DNA of 64,000 bases from Pseudomonas syringae. Lineage in GTDB: Bacteria; Pseudomonadota; Gammaproteobacteria; Pseudomonadales; Pseudomonadaceae. The stretch spans positions 3,676,001 to 3,740,000 of the forward strand of contig NZ_CP066265.1 of assembly GCF_023278085.1 (NCBI RefSeq). The letters are read 5' to 3'. The notes below the pieces were generated by a model. The model saw only the letters and a program-made list of their open reading frames with translations, was not told where the DNA came from and made no database searches. A program made the position numbers and the translations under genes. The stretch's first letter is position 1. Each line of letters starts with the position of its first letter. Positions 19,621 to 30,367 of this stretch are shown here, piece by piece.

Positions 19621-20145
19621 TCAGAGCCGCAACCGCCCACCGCGACTGCGCGCAGTTCCCAACCCGTGGGGAATCAGACTGGAGCGCGTATGCGCGTGGC
19701 ACAGTGCAATGGCGAGCGCATCGGATGCGTCGATCTGCGGTTTCTGGGTCAATTTGAGCAAATGCATGACCATCATCATCACCTGGTCTTTATTCGCGCC
19801 GCCGGTTCCTGCCACCGCCTGCTTGACCTGCGTCGCCGTGTACTCGGCGATTTCCAGCGCCTCTTCGGCACCGGCCACGATCGCCGCACCTCTGGCCTGC
19901 CCTAGCTTCAACGCAGAATCAGCGTTGCGTGCCATGAAAACCTTTTCGATGCCCATGGTGACGGGACCGTAGGTCTTGATGACCTCTCTGACACCACGAT
20001 AGACAATCTGCAGACGCTCATGCAGCTCGCCGCTACCGGTGCGAATACACCCCGACGCAACGTAGACGCAGCCACGCCCGGTGTCGCGCACCACGCCATA
20101 GCCGGTAATTCGCGAACCGGGGTCGATACCAAGAATAAGAGTCAT
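19621..20145 (-). CDS. ruvC: Crossover junction endodeoxyribonuclease RuvC
   Basis: RuvC resolves Holliday junctions by symmetric cuts. The 174-residue protein begins [15 protein letters not shown] with the first catalytic aspartate at residue 7, then the second acidic residue in GIEKVF, and ends with the acidic patch in [14 protein letters not shown]. It is separated from ruvA by 106 bases, so the three ruv genes may form one transcript. Confidence 0.96.
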   Translation of the reverse strand: MTLILGIDPGSRITGYGVVRDTGRGCVYVASGCIRTGSGELHERLQIVYRGVREVIKTYGPVTMGIEKVFMARNADSALKLGQARGAAIVAGAEEALEIAEYTATQVKQAVAGTGGANKDQVMMMVMHLLKLTQKPQIDASDALAIALCHAHTRSSLIPHGLGTARSRGGRLRL

Positions 20146-20198
20146 AACGCCTGCAGCTTGAGAAGATCACGCAAAAACAATGTATGCAGCATAAAGGC

Positions 20199-20253
20199 AG
20201 AAGCCGGAGGCCGATAGCTGCGTGATGATCACGGCCTCGCACCTCCGGCTTCT
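20199..20253. repeat. Inverted repeat between yebC and ruvC
   Basis: AGAAGCCGGAGG pairs perfectly with CCTCCGGCTTCT, enclosing a second palindrome (CGTGATGATCACG). No T run follows, so it looks more like a REP-type element or cruciform than a classical terminator. Confidence 0.6.
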
Positions 20254-20276
20254 GACACGGTACTGCCTGTCGGCTG

Positions 20277-21023
20277 TCAGCCCAACTGCTCCATGACGTC
20301 GTCGGGAATTTCCGCGTTCGAGTAGACGTTCTGCACGTCATCCAGGTCCTCAAGCATGTCGATCAGCTTGAGCACCTTTTCAGCGGTTTCCAGATCCAGC
20401 ACGGCACTGGTCGTCGGCAACATGACGATTTCCGCATCGGCGGCCTTGAAACCTGCAGCTTCCAGCGCGTTACGTACTGCATAGAATCCGGAGAAGGATG
20501 TAAACACATCAATCGAGCCGTCTTCGTTGGTCACGACGTCATCGGCATCCGCTTCCATGGCCGCTTCGATCAATGAATCTTCATCGACGCCTGCGGCAAA
20601 GGAAATCTGCCCCTTGCGATCAAACAGATAGGCGACCGAGCCGTCGGTGCCGAGATTGCCACCACACTTGGTGAACGCATGGCGAACAGCAGCGGCAGTG
20701 CGGTTGCGGTTGTCAGTCATGGTTTCGACCATGACAGCCACGCCGCCAGGTCCATAACCTTCATAACCCAGTTCTTCGACGTCATCGCCGTCAGACGCAC
20801 CTACGCCACGCGCCACTGCACGATCAATGGTGTCGCGGGTCATGTTGGCGCCCAGCGCTTTGTCCAGCGCCAGACGCAGACGCGGGTTGGAGCCAGGATC
20901 ACCCCCGCCCTGACGGGCAGCAACAGTCAGTTCACGAATCCACTTGGTGAATATCTTGCCTTTTTTGGCATCCTGACGCTCTTTGCGGTGCTTGATGTTT
21001 GCCCACTTAGAATGACCTGCCAT
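20277..21023 (-). CDS. yebC: YebC/PmpR family DNA-binding or translation regulator
   Basis: This 248-residue protein is a typical Yeb[15 protein letters not shown] at the N-terminus, DARQD-like [10 protein letters not shown], and the glycine-rich [12 protein letters not shown] motif. The P. aeruginosa member PmpR was described as a transcription regulator; newer work on the family points to ribosome-related roles. GGAG precedes the ATG at 21023. It stands just upstream of ruvC in the same direction, the widespread yebC-ruvCAB arrangement. Confidence 0.93.
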   Translation of the reverse strand: MAGHSKWANIKHRKERQDAKKGKIFTKWIRELTVAARQGGGDPGSNPRLRLALDKALGANMTRDTIDRAVARGVGASDGDDVEELGYEGYGPGGVAVMVETMTDNRNRTAAAVRHAFTKCGGNLGTDGSVAYLFDRKGQISFAAGVDEDSLIEAAMEADADDVVTNEDGSIDVFTSFSGFYAVRNALEAAGFKAADAEIVMLPTTSAVLDLETAEKVLKLIDMLEDLDDVQNVYSNAEIPDDVMEQLG

Positions 21024-21140
21024 TTTTCGCTCCGGATTCTTTTGAAACACTTTCACCTTTCGCCGATGACCAGCATGGCAAAAAGCTTCAATCAATAAGG
21101 GACAAATGCAGGGCGTATCCGCGATACGCCCTGCCCGACA

Positions 21141-22916
21141 TCACTCGGCCTTTGGCTGCTCGCGCAGACGGATGTGCAGCTCGCGCAATGCCTTGGCATC
21201 GACAACGCCAGGCGCCTGGGTCATGACATCGGCCGCGCTCTGGGTTTTCGGGAACGCGATCACTTCACGGATCGATTGCGCACCGGTCATCAGCATGACC
21301 AGACGGTCGAGGCCGAAAGCCAGACCGCCGTGCGGCGGTGCGCCATACTTCAAGGCATCGAGCAGGAAGCCAAACTTCTCCTGCTGCTCGTCTTCGGCAA
21401 TGCCCAGCAGACGGAAGACCGCCTGTTGCATTTCCTTGCGGTGGATACGGATCGAACCGCCACCCAGCTCGGTGCCGTTGAGGACCATGTCGTAGGCACG
21501 GGACAACGCCGTAGCAGGGTTGGCTTCCAGCTCTTCAGGCGTGCACTTGGGTGCAGTGAACGGGTGGTGCAACGCAGTGAAGCTTCCGTCGTCATTTTCT
21601 TCGAACATCGGGAAGTCGACGACCCACATCGGCGCCCATTCGCAGGTGTGCAGCTTGAGGTCGTTACCGATCTTGATCCGCAGCGCGCCGAGAGCCTCGC
21701 TGACGACCTTGAACTTGTCGGCACCGAAGAACACGATATCGCCATCGACAGCACCCACGCGATCAAGGATCACGTTCAGGTTTTCTTCAGGGATGAACTT
21801 GACGATCGGCGACTGCAAGCCTTCCGGCCCTTTCGCGCGCTCGTTGACCTTGATGTAGGCCAGGCCTTTGGCACCGTAGATGCTGACGAACTTGGTGTAA
21901 TCGTCGATCTGGCTGCGCGCCATGCTGGCAGCGCCCGGCACACGGAGTGCAGCAACACGCCCTTTCGGATCGTTGGCAGGACCGCTGAACACCTTGAATT
22001 CCACGCCGGTGAGCTGATCGGCGACGTCCACCAGTTCCAGCGGGTTGCGCAGGTCTGGCTTGTCGGAACCGTAGCGACGCATGGCTTCTTCGAAGGTCAT
22101 GTGCGGGAATTCGTCGAACTCCAGGTCCAGGACTTCCTTGAACAACTGACGAACCATCTTCTCGGTCAGACCGATGATGTCTTCTTCATTGAGGAAGCTG
22201 GTTTCAATGTCGATCTGGGTGAATTCCGGCTGGCGGTCGGCACGCAGGTCTTCGTCGCGGAAGCACTTGGCAATCTGGTAGTAACGGTCGAAACCGGCCA
22301 CCATCAGCAGTTGCTTGAACAACTGCGGCGATTGCGGCAGAGCAAAGAAACTGCCTGGGTGTGTGCGGCTAGGGACCAGATAGTCACGAGCGCCTTCCGG
22401 CGTTGCGCGGGTCAGGATCGGCGTCTCGACATCGAGGAAGCCGTTTTCATCCAGATAGCGACGGATGCTGGTCGTGATGCGCGAGCGCAGACGCAGCTTT
22501 TCAGCCATTTCCGGGCGACGCAGATCGATAAAGCGATAGCGCAGGCGCGTTTCCTCGCCCACATCGGAATATTCGTTCAACGGGAACGGAGGCGTCTCGG
22601 ACTCGTTCAGGACTTCGAGCTCATAACCCAGAACTTCGATGGCACCCGACGCCATGTTGGCATTCACCGCACCGGCAGGACGGGCGCGGACCTTGCCAAC
22701 AACCTTGACGACGTACTCGCTGCGAACACGGTCGGCAGCGGCAAAGCTGTCTGCACGATCAGGGTCGAACACTACCTGAGCCATGCCTTCACGGTCGCGG
22801 ATGTCGAGGAAAATCACGCCCCCGTGGTCACGACGACGGTGGACCCATCCGCAAAGGGTAATTTCCTGGCCTTCCAGACTCTCGTTCAGTTGGCCGCAAT
22901 AATGGCTACGCATCAT
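21141..22916 (-). CDS. aspS: Aspartyl-tRNA synthetase
   Basis: AspRS charges tRNA-Asp; in Pseudomonas the enzyme is usually non-discriminating and also charges tRNA-Asn for later amidation. The 591-residue class II synthetase has the anticodon-binding OB fold ([23 protein letters not shown]), motif 2 ([18 protein letters not shown]), the bacterial GAD insert and motif 3 ([13 protein letters not shown]). The start MMRSHYC at 22916 agrees with the family; the open frame extends 78 codons into the leader without similarity. Confidence 0.97.
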   Translation of the reverse strand: MMRSHYCGQLNESLEGQEITLCGWVHRRRDHGGVIFLDIRDREGMAQVVFDPDRADSFAAADRVRSEYVVKVVGKVRARPAGAVNANMASGAIEVLGYELEVLNESETPPFPLNEYSDVGEETRLRYRFIDLRRPEMAEKLRLRSRITTSIRRYLDENGFLDVETPILTRATPEGARDYLVPSRTHPGSFFALPQSPQLFKQLLMVAGFDRYYQIAKCFRDEDLRADRQPEFTQIDIETSFLNEEDIIGLTEKMVRQLFKEVLDLEFDEFPHMTFEEAMRRYGSDKPDLRNPLELVDVADQLTGVEFKVFSGPANDPKGRVAALRVPGAASMARSQIDDYTKFVSIYGAKGLAYIKVNERAKGPEGLQSPIVKFIPEENLNVILDRVGAVDGDIVFFGADKFKVVSEALGALRIKIGNDLKLHTCEWAPMWVVDFPMFEENDDGSFTALHHPFTAPKCTPEELEANPATALSRAYDMVLNGTELGGGSIRIHRKEMQQAVFRLLGIAEDEQQEKFGFLLDALKYGAPPHGGLAFGLDRLVMLMTGAQSIREVIAFPKTQSAADVMTQAPGVVDAKALRELHIRLREQPKAE

Positions 22917-23236
22917 GATGGTGTTTTCACTTCTGGTAATTCGAAATTCGGTGGGGGCTTTCGCTCCTGGCTTGCACTCGGCAGTGCGAGGCTTTGGCAG
23001 CAAGCCAAGGCCGGCGTTGGCACGCGCAGATTCGCGCAGAGTCACGCCCTTCAGCAAAGAGCCACGCCCTTCAGCAAGACGGGAGATTATATAGAGTAAA
23101 TTGACACCGTGCAGCCGAGAGAACCTATCCGGCCCGGATAAGTTCGTCACGGCCCTGCATTCAAGCGATTGACTCGCGAACGCGGGAAAGCGCAGGCACG
23201 CCTGAGCATGCCTGCCTGAATGAGGAGGACACTGAT
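22917..23236. other. aspS leader and promoter region
   Basis: No gene is seen in this 320-base stretch. A good -10 (TATAAT on the minus strand, 23086-23091) lies about 170 bases before aspS, giving a long leader. A two-copy tandem repeat lies within the leader. Confidence 0.5.
23041..23078. repeat. Tandem 20-base repeat in the aspS leader
   Basis: Two adjacent 20-base units share the core CACGCCCTTCAGCAA with only a few differences. They lie just downstream of the aspS -10 element. Confidence 0.7.
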
Positions 23237-23650
23237 CTAGGCGTGGGAAATATTCACCGGGTCAGCCTTGAGCAGATGCGCGACACAGACCACACGAATC
23301 AGACCGCTGAAATTCTTCACCCCTCCGTAGCGCAGGTGGACTTCCCTGTCTATGTAGGACAGCACAGTATTGACCGAGCACTCATTGGAGTTTGCAATAC
23401 CGGAAAGAACATTCCAGTACACTTTTTCCAGGCGCAGACAAGTGGCCAGGCCGTTTAGCCGAACCGATTTGGAATGAGGCTCTGCCAGCATCATATTAAA
23501 ATCTTCGACAAAAGGATCATGACGTATTTCCGTCTCTCGATTTAATACTCTTACCTCGCGTTCAACATCTCTGACTATCACAATGGCCACCTTTGAATGA
23601 CTGAATTTAAAACCACGAAAGAAATATTCAAAAACAAATAAATACGTCAT
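23237..23650 (-). CDS. Small LuxR-type helix-turn-helix protein
   Basis: The 137-residue product has a C-terminal half that fits the LuxR/GerE DNA-binding domain: a helix [20 protein letters not shown], then [19 protein letters not shown] where LuxR proteins read TVxxHxxxIxxKLGVxxR, and a final helix [11 protein letters not shown]. The N-terminal half has no clear domain. G+C is lower than in its neighbours. The match is by eye and several consensus residues are missing, so DNA binding is inferred. Confidence 0.6.
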   Translation of the reverse strand: MTYLFVFEYFFRGFKFSHSKVAIVIVRDVEREVRVLNRETEIRHDPFVEDFNMMLAEPHSKSVRLNGLATCLRLEKVYWNVLSGIANSNECSVNTVLSYIDREVHLRYGGVKNFSGLIRVVCVAHLLKADPVNISHA

Positions 23651-23936
23651 CTATAGAACCGTATTCGAGATTTTATATCCAGCGGGGCCCATACCTTAAT
23701 AGCGTAGGATATGGCTACAGAAACGAGCGGAATGTAGTTTCGCACTGAAGAGATAGTGGAGAGAAGCGCAACGGAATGATTTTAGAGGGGAATCATGCAC
23801 TGGATAAAGCCAAGCGCAGCACACAATCCACTGACCTGCGACAGGAGCCTGAAGCACGGGCGATAACCTTGAAACGCCCGTCCAGGCGCACATCTGGAAG
23901 CGGGCGAGCGACCCTGACGGCCACTCGCCCCGAGCG

Positions 23937-24410
23937 TTACCTGAACTCGAGCATCGAGCGCAGCATCCAGGCAGTTTTTTCATGCACCTGCATACGTTGC
24001 GTCAACAGGTCGGCGGTCGGCTCATCACTGACCTTATCCAAAAGAGGAAAGATACTACGGGCAGTGCGGACAACAGCCTCTTGACCCTGAACCAGGCTTC
24101 TGATCATATCTTCGGCACTTGGCACACCCTCTTCTTCTTTGATGGAAGACAGGCGAGCATAGGTCGAATAAGTACCCGGGGCCGGAAAGCCCAGCGCACG
24201 AATACGTTCGGCAATAGAGTCGACGGCAAGTGCCAACTCGTTATATTGCTCTTCAAACATCAGGTGCAGCGTGCGAAACATAGGCCCACTGACGTTCCAG
24301 TGAAAGTTATGAGTCTTGAGGTACAGCACATAAGTATCCGAGAGCAGATGCGAAAGACCGTCCACGATCGATTTACGATCTTCTTCACTGATACCGATAT
24401 CGATTGCCAT
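23937..24410 (-). CDS. dps: Dps-family DNA-protecting ferritin
   Basis: Dps proteins form dodecamers that store iron using peroxide and shield DNA in stress. The 157-residue protein carries the ferroxidase signature: [15 protein letters not shown] (His pair) followed by [22 protein letters not shown] with the conserved acidic residues. Length matches the family. AAGGG lies 9 bases before the ATG. It stands alone, about 290 bases after the LuxR-type gene. Confidence 0.94.
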   Translation of the reverse strand: MAIDIGISEEDRKSIVDGLSHLLSDTYVLYLKTHNFHWNVSGPMFRTLHLMFEEQYNELALAVDSIAERIRALGFPAPGTYSTYARLSSIKEEEGVPSAEDMIRSLVQGQEAVVRTARSIFPLLDKVSDEPTADLLTQRMQVHEKTAWMLRSMLEFR

Positions 24411-24877
24411 GTTTCATGCCCTTTTGGTGAGGATTGAAAATCAGTAACGACCCCTACTCTATCAAGAGAAGCGGAGCGGCGCAGCTTTCCGTGGCGCGAC
24501 GTGGCAGGCGGGCACCGCCAGACGCATATTCAGCACAGCCCTCTCCCGACCATGGCGCATCTCATCTGCGCGCACATCCCGGTACGTTCAGGTGAAAACC
24601 ACGAGCCACGGCTGGAGCGCTCTGGCCCGGTCGCCGCAGAGGCAGCGTCGATAAAGTGAACGCCGATGACTGCGAAACACTACAGCCGTCATCAATTGCT
24701 GATTTGAGTAGGATCAGGCTTTGCTGTTAAATACACAGCGTGTCGCCAATGAGTTGCCATCCAGCGTTGGCGCATAGGCTGGCCAACCGTTCGTGCATCA
24801 CGCCTCCTCTTGTTCAGAAGCGTACCGGCCGTTACCAGCTATTTCTTGTAATCCTTCTTGCATGTGAGCTTTTTAAA
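24411..24877. other. Intergenic region between dps and the cold-shock-domain gene
   Basis: This 467-base gap lies between divergent genes. I see no convincing gene, terminator or known operator; both promoters must be here. An open frame runs from 24740 into the next gene but its first 46 codons lack family features. Confidence 0.4.
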
Positions 24878-25486
24878 ATGTTGAAAATCGTCCATCTGGT
24901 AACGGGAGCGGCAGCCTTGCTGCTCTCTTTCATACCCAGCCTGCGCAGTGAAACCCTGTCTCTCTACCTGCAACAGCCCGACGCCCTTGGTCTGGCTTTT
25001 TTCGGGTTGCTCAACCTGGTACTCGCTCCGGTGATCCCTTACTGGAACCGAGGCCCACGTCATAATCTGCAAAACCTGGTCAGCGCCTTGCTTGTTATCG
25101 CTGTAGTCATACAAACCCTGGTATTACTTGCTCCACTGCCGTTTATCGCAGGCCAACCGGCCATTATGGTGAGCTTGATCATCGCCGTCGTAGCCGTTGC
25201 ACTGCACCTTGCAGTCAGCTTCTACAGGTCTTACTCACCAGCACCTGCAACTCAAAGCCATGACATGGGCAATCGCGATACAGGCACCGTGAAGTGGTTC
25301 AACACGTCCAAAGGCTTCGGTTTTATTTCCCGGGATTCCGGTGACGATATTTTCGTGCATTTTCGTGCCATTCGTGGTGAAGGTCACCGCGTACTGGTCG
25401 AAGGCCAACGTGTCGAATTCTCCGTGATGAACCGAGACAAAGGTCTGCAAGCCGAAGACGTCATTGCAGCGCTACCGCGCCGCTGA
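24878..25486 (+). CDS. Membrane protein with C-terminal cold-shock domain
   Basis: The 202-residue protein has about four hydrophobic segments in its first 130 residues ([78 protein letters not shown]) and a complete cold-shock domain from about residue 136: [15 protein letters not shown] (RNP1) and DIFVHFRAI (RNP2). So an RNA/ssDNA-binding domain is tethered at the cytoplasmic membrane. The start at 24878 is chosen because it opens the first membrane helix; the ribosome site is weak. The function is unknown. Confidence 0.82.
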   Translation: MLKIVHLVTGAAALLLSFIPSLRSETLSLYLQQPDALGLAFFGLLNLVLAPVIPYWNRGPRHNLQNLVSALLVIAVVIQTLVLLAPLPFIAGQPAIMVSLIIAVVAVALHLAVSFYRSYSPAPATQSHDMGNRDTGTVKWFNTSKGFGFISRDSGDDIFVHFRAIRGEGHRVLVEGQRVEFSVMNRDKGLQAEDVIAALPRR

Positions 25487-25501
25487 TTCTGCCGAGGTCA
25501 T

Positions 25502-25542
25502 AAAAAAACCGCGACACCCTTACGGGCGTCGCGGTTTTTTTT
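25502..25542 (+). terminator. Bidirectional rho-independent terminator
   Basis: CCGCGACACCC-TTAC-GGGCGTCGCGG is flanked by A and T runs on both sides. It lies between the convergent cold-shock-domain gene and slyX and should serve both. Confidence 0.85.
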
Positions 25543-25549
25543 GACTTTA

Positions 25550-25756
25550 TCAATAATGAGGGGGAGGCGCTTCTTCCTCGAATGTTTCGAACTGACTGCC
25601 CATTTCCTCCTGACGCTTGAGCATCGCGGCCATTTGCAATTGCAGACGGTCCAGCTCACGACGCTGCGTCACCAACACGTCATTCAGTGTCTGGATGGTA
25701 TCGTCCTGAAACGCCATACGGCTCTCCAGCTCCATGACTCGCTCATCAAGGTTCAT
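25550..25756 (-). CDS. slyX: SlyX family protein
   Basis: SlyX is a small coiled-coil protein of unknown function, widespread in gammaproteobacteria. The 68-residue protein is almost one long heptad helix ([20 protein letters not shown]) and ends with the family's characteristic PPPHY. GGAGGA precedes the ATG at 25756; an earlier ATG at 25762 overlaps that site. It follows the HIT gene with almost no gap. Confidence 0.9.
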   Translation of the reverse strand: MNLDERVMELESRMAFQDDTIQTLNDVLVTQRRELDRLQLQMAAMLKRQEEMGSQFETFEEEAPPPHY

Positions 25757-25758
25757 GA

Positions 25759-26184
25759 TCATTCCTCCTCGAATCGAAAATCATCAGCCAGCAATGGCCT
25801 GAGCTGCCGACAGATTTCGGCGAACTGCTTATCAGTGTAGGCAACCGCAGGATGCTTGCCCCACACCGGCGCGGGCCAGGCAATATCCGAGCGCTTGCGT
25901 ACGATGACATGCATGTGCAACTGACTGACCACATTACCCAACGCAGCAACGTTGAGTTTATCGGCATCAAAAGCTTCTTTCAGCACTCTGGACAGTTCGG
26001 TTGTCTCTTGCCAAAGCTGCAATTGGTCAGCGGCCTCAAGCTGAAATACCTCGCTGATGTCGGCGCGACGCGGCACCAGGATGAACCACGGATAATTCGT
26101 ATCGTTGGACAGCAACAGCCGGCACAGCGGGAAGTCGCCAATCGGCAAAGTGTCTTGTTGAAGACGTGAATCCAGAACGAACAC
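25759..26184 (-). CDS. HIT domain protein
   Basis: HIT proteins are nucleotide hydrolases or transferases. The 141-residue protein carries the histidine triad as [10 protein letters not shown] near residue 92 (His-x-His-x) and the family's N-terminal strand region PWFILVPRR. It begins with GTG at 26184, with AGGAG 9 bases before. It is coupled to slyX, the usual Pseudomonas arrangement. The substrate is not known. Confidence 0.88.
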   Translation of the reverse strand: MFVLDSRLQQDTLPIGDFPLCRLLLSNDTNYPWFILVPRRADISEVFQLEAADQLQLWQETTELSRVLKEAFDADKLNVAALGNVVSQLHMHVIVRKRSDIAWPAPVWGKHPAVAYTDKQFAEICRQLRPLLADDFRFEEE

Positions 26185-27091
26185 GATAAATAGCTCCTGA
26201 TGCCAGATGAATGTCAGCCAGCCCCGAGGCTGGCGGGCTGCCGCGTAACACTCACAGGATACGCGTGATCCGATGTCGCTTCACCCCCCGGCCTTTTGCG
26301 CACCAGCATGTAGCCTGCCTGACAGCAAACGCACCGACTTGACGCCTCCAAAACACCCGCGATACGGCCGAAAACGCCTCTCTGGGAAGGCCTTCCTGTA
26401 AAAGACTGCCCAAGTACATGAAAATGAAACAACCCGATGCTCACCATAGGCCTTTATCTGAACGACGCTCCAGGTTCAGGCATTTGCTGGGCAGACTGCA
26501 CCAAAACAACACACTGATGTTGCGACAGCAACACCAGAGGTTCGTTTTTACACACGGTACGCAGCCTCGGGTAACGTATTTCGAAAAATGTATGAAGGAT
26601 CGGTCAGAACGCTCGAACGTCACCCAGCTTGTTAAACGAATATAAAATACTTAAAAAACATATACTTAAGAGCAAAAGGCAATCTTGATTCTGATTTTTC
26701 ACAAAATTTTTTCATTTTCCGGAACTTTGTGCACGCTTGTTGCTTTATCACCCACATGATCCCGGTACCTCTGGCGGAAAACAGAGGTGGAAGGATCAAG
26801 GGAAAATGTCTCGCGACCCCGAAGAAAGTTTCTGGCAGGCTGCGCACGGATCAATACGGTCAGGCGCAGAAGGCCACAAGAAACCGGAAAGCCTGAGTGC
26901 AACGTTACTGATGCATCATGGAAGGTTCGCCATGCGCAACACCGTAAAGATTCTGAAAGGATAGAGCTGTATCTATCGCAACCCAAGTCAGCGTGATGTA
27001 GATTTCGCCGACCAAAAATAGAAAGAGCCGCCCAGATAAAAAAACAGGTGGGACGGCACAAAATCTTCTAAAAACCAAAGGAGCAATCACG
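26185..27091. other. Long A+T-rich region upstream of the porin gene
   Basis: No gene is supported in these 907 bases. The part 26590-26760 is notably A+T-rich, unlike the surroundings. Open frames at 26418-26645 and 26737-26964 lack ribosome sites and similarity. The final 100 bases carry the porin leader, with AAGGAG before the ATG at 27092. Confidence 0.5.
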
Positions 27092-28414
27092 ATGAGAGTG
27101 ATGAAGTGGAGCGCAATCGCACTGGCCGTTACTGCAGCCAGCGCCCAACTGGCAACAGCGGCACCTTTCGTAAGCGATCAGGCTGATGCCAAAGGCTTTG
27201 TTGAAGGCAGCACCTTTGACCTGAAGTTGCGCAACTATTATTACAACCGCGATAAAAAGGCTGGCGCTGACGACGATCGCGACTGGACCCAAGGTATCTG
27301 GGCCAATTTCAGCACCGGCTACACGCAAGGCACCGTAGGTGTGGGCGTAGAAGCATTCGGTTACGCAGGTGTAAAGCTCTGGGGTCCTGACGAGTATTCG
27401 GGCTCCGGCAACCTGGTCACCAACTCGAACGGTGACAACGAAAACACTCAAGGCAAACTCGGCGGCGCAGTCAAGTTCCGGGTTTCGAAAACCGAGCTGA
27501 AAGTCGGTGACATGCAGCCTACCAGCCCGGTCTTCGCCGTTGGCGGTTCGCGTCTGCTGCCTCAGACTGCAAGTGGTCTGAGCCTGCAGAGCAGTGAAAT
27601 TACCGGCCTTGATGTCGAAGCCGGTCATTTCTACTCGGGTACCAGCCAGGATGACACGAGCCATAGTGGCGGAATCTTTGCTACTTATGCTGGCGTAGAA
27701 GCCAAAACCGCTGACTTCGCTGGCGGCAAATATGCCATCAACGACAGCCTGGGCGTTGCATTCTATGCCGCCAAGCTCGAAGACATCTGGAACCAGTACT
27801 ACGGCAACGTGAACTACGCACTGCCGCTGGGCAATGATCAGTCTCTGGCATTCGATGCGAACATCTATCGCACGGTTGATGAAGGCAGCGCCAAAGCCGG
27901 TTCGATCAGCAACACCGCGTTCTCGGGTTCCGCAGCCTACTCTTTCCTCGCTGCACATACCGTGACCCTGGCGTTCCAGAAGATCAACGGCGACACCCCG
28001 TTTGACTACATCGGTATTGGTGACAACAACCGCGGTGGCGACTCGATCTTCCTGAACAACTCGATCCAGTACTCCGACTTCAACGGTCCGGGTGAGAAAT
28101 CCTGGCAGGTTCGTTATGACCTGAACATGACGCCTTATGGCGTTCCTGGCCTGAGCTTCATGACCCGCTACATCAAGGGTACTGACATCGACGGCACCAA
28201 CACGCCGGTCAACAGTCCTTACGCTGGCCTGTACGGTGCTGATGGTGAACACCACGAGACCAACCTCGAAGCCAAATACGTAGTGCAAACCGGCGCGGCC
28301 AAGGACTTGTCCTTCCGTGTACGTCAAGCATGGCACCGCGCCAACGCCGATCAGGGCGAAGGCGACGTCAACGAGTTCCGCCTGATCGTCGATTACCCGA
28401 TTTCGATCCTGTAA
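27092..28414 (+). CDS. OprD-family outer membrane porin
   Basis: OprD-type porins are 18-stranded channels taking up basic amino acids, peptides or organic acids. The 440-residue protein has a signal peptide ending ATAA, then the family start AKGFVEGSTFDLKLRNYYYNRD, the DWTQGIWANFSTGYTQGTVGVGVEAFGY strand region and the GGSRLLPQTASGL motif. It ends in aromatic-rich strands and a terminal DYPISIL. Position next to proS and HIT-slyX matches oprD of P. aeruginosa; substrate class cannot be read from sequence. Confidence 0.93.
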   Translation: MRVMKWSAIALAVTAASAQLATAAPFVSDQADAKGFVEGSTFDLKLRNYYYNRDKKAGADDDRDWTQGIWANFSTGYTQGTVGVGVEAFGYAGVKLWGPDEYSGSGNLVTNSNGDNENTQGKLGGAVKFRVSKTELKVGDMQPTSPVFAVGGSRLLPQTASGLSLQSSEITGLDVEAGHFYSGTSQDDTSHSGGIFATYAGVEAKTADFAGGKYAINDSLGVAFYAAKLEDIWNQYYGNVNYALPLGNDQSLAFDANIYRTVDEGSAKAGSISNTAFSGSAAYSFLAAHTVTLAFQKINGDTPFDYIGIGDNNRGGDSIFLNNSIQYSDFNGPGEKSWQVRYDLNMTPYGVPGLSFMTRYIKGTDIDGTNTPVNSPYAGLYGADGEHHETNLEAKYVVQTGAAKDLSFRVRQAWHRANADQGEGDVNEFRLIVDYPISIL

Positions 28415-28441
28415 TCGCCATTCAGCACTCGTAAATAGAAG

Positions 28442-28466
28442 AAGCCCGGCACACGCCGGGCTTTTT
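28442..28466 (+). terminator. Terminator after the porin gene
   Basis: AAGCCCGGC-ACAC-GCCGGGCTT followed by a T run, 28 bases after the stop codon. Confidence 0.85.
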
Positions 28467-28585
28467 CATTCAGCCTGCGAAGCCCGTTTCCAGCCTCTGC
28501 AAGCCCGCCCTGCCCTGTACGTCACAGGAACAGCGCCGTACAATGCCAAGTCATATCCAGTCTCAGCAACCGACAACGGCCAACC

Positions 28586-30301
28586 ATGCGCACCAGTCAA
28601 TTTTTGCTCGCCACACAGAAAGAAACTCCTTCCGACGCGGTCGTGGTCAGCCATCAGCTGATGCTGCGTGCCGGCATGATCCGCAAGCTGGCATCCGGCC
28701 TTTATACCTGGCTGCCTATGGGCCTGCGTGTACTGCGCAAGGTCGAAGCCATCGTTCGTGAAGAAATGGACGCCGCTGGCGCACTCGAAATTCTGATGCC
28801 CGGCATTCAGCCCGCAGAGTTGTGGCAGGAATCGGGACGCTGGGAACAGTACGGCCCGGAACTGATGCGTCTGGTCGACCGCCACAACCGTGAATTCTGC
28901 CTGGGCCCGACCCACGAAGAAGTCATTACCGATCTGGCGCGCAACGAGCTGAACAGCTACAAACAGCTGCCGATCAACATGTACCAGATCCAGACCAAAT
29001 TCCGTGACGAGATCCGCCCGCGCTTCGGTCTGATGCGTGGCCGCGAGTTCGTCATGAAAGACGCCTACTCGTTCCATGCTGACAACGCATCGCTGCAGGT
29101 CACTTATGACCGCATGCACCTCGCGTACAGCAACATCTTCAGCCGCCTGGGCCTGAAATTCCGCCCGGTCGAAGCTGATAACGGTTCGATCGGCGGCGCG
29201 GGCTCACACGAGTTTCACGTACTGGCCGAATCCGGCGAAGACGATATCGTGTTCAGCAACGGTTCTGATTACGCGGCCAATATTGAAAAAGCCGAGGCGG
29301 TTCCTCGCGAGACGTCTCGCCCAGCTGCTACCGAAGAGCTGCGCCTGGTCGACACGCCGAATGCCAAGACCATCGCACAGCTGGTCGAAGGCTTTGGGCT
29401 GCCCATCGAAAAAACCGTGAAGACGCTGGTGGTTCACGCTGCCGAAGAAGGCAAGCTGATCGCGCTGATTATCCGTGGCGATCACGAGCTCAACGAAATC
29501 AAGGCAAGCCAGCAAGCGCTGGTCGCCAGCCCGCTGGTCATGGCGTCCGAAGCCGAACTGCGTGATGCAATCGGTGCTGGCGCAGGCTCGCTGGGCCCGC
29601 TGAATCTGCCACTGCCCTGCATCATCGACCGCTCCGTCGAGCTGATGAGTGACTTCAGCGTCGGCGCCAATATCGATGACAAGCATTATTTCGGGGTCAA
29701 CTGGGAGCGTGATCTGCCGGTGCCGACCGTTGCCGACCTGCGCAACGTGGTTGCCGGTGATCCAAGCCCGGATGGCAAGGGTACGCTGGAAATCAAGCGC
29801 GGCATTGAAGTCGGCCATATCTTCCAGCTGGGCACCAAGTACAGCGAAGCGATGAAATGCCAGGTATTGGGTGAAAACGGCAAACCGGTCAATCTGGCGA
29901 TGGGCTGTTACGGCATTGGTGTTTCTCGCGTAGTTGCCGCCGCCATCGAGCAGAACAGTGACGAGAACGGAATCATCTGGAACGACACGCTCGCACCGTT
30001 CCAGATCGCACTGATTCCACTGCGCTACGAAACAGACGCCGTCCGCGAAGCGACCGATCGGCTGTACGCCGAGCTGACCGCTGCCGGTTTCGAAGTGCTG
30101 CTGGACGATCGCGACAAGAAAACCAGCCCCGGCATCAAGTTTGCCGATATGGAACTGATCGGTATTCCGCATCGTATCGTGGTCAGCGACCGCGGTCTGG
30201 CCGAAGGCAATCTGGAATACAAGAGCCGTACCGAGTCGCAACCGCAAGCCATTGCGGTGGCGGATGTGCTGTCGTTCATCCAGGGCCGCGTGAACCGCTG
30301 A
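28586..30301 (+). CDS. proS: Prolyl-tRNA synthetase
   Basis: ProRS charges tRNA-Pro. The 571-residue protein is the bacterial type: class II motif 1 near [15 protein letters not shown], motif 2 ([24 protein letters not shown]), an editing INS domain between about residues 230 and 400 ([21 protein letters not shown]), motif 3 ([13 protein letters not shown]) and the anticodon-binding domain ([17 protein letters not shown]). No strong Shine-Dalgarno is seen before the ATG. Confidence 0.97.
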   Translation: MRTSQFLLATQKETPSDAVVVSHQLMLRAGMIRKLASGLYTWLPMGLRVLRKVEAIVREEMDAAGALEILMPGIQPAELWQESGRWEQYGPELMRLVDRHNREFCLGPTHEEVITDLARNELNSYKQLPINMYQIQTKFRDEIRPRFGLMRGREFVMKDAYSFHADNASLQVTYDRMHLAYSNIFSRLGLKFRPVEADNGSIGGAGSHEFHVLAESGEDDIVFSNGSDYAANIEKAEAVPRETSRPAATEELRLVDTPNAKTIAQLVEGFGLPIEKTVKTLVVHAAEEGKLIALIIRGDHELNEIKASQQALVASPLVMASEAELRDAIGAGAGSLGPLNLPLPCIIDRSVELMSDFSVGANIDDKHYFGVNWERDLPVPTVADLRNVVAGDPSPDGKGTLEIKRGIEVGHIFQLGTKYSEAMKCQVLGENGKPVNLAMGCYGIGVSRVVAAAIEQNSDENGIIWNDTLAPFQIALIPLRYETDAVREATDRLYAELTAAGFEVLLDDRDKKTSPGIKFADMELIGIPHRIVVSDRGLAEGNLEYKSRTESQPQAIAVADVLSFIQGRVNR

Positions 30302-30367
30302 GCCTAGAAGGCGCACCCCATTGCGGGTGCGTCGCTCATCACTCGCCCATTCCGCATCAGAGATCTC

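Noticed and set aside
21174..23099. Long plus-strand open frame of 641 codons
   Set aside because: It is the antisense of aspS, whose class II motifs are clear.
26418..26645. 75-codon frame upstream of the porin
   Set aside because: No ribosome binding site, no domain and overlap with A+T-rich non-coding sequence.
27068..28336. Minus-strand open frame of 422 codons
   Set aside because: Antisense of the OprD-type porin; no family features.
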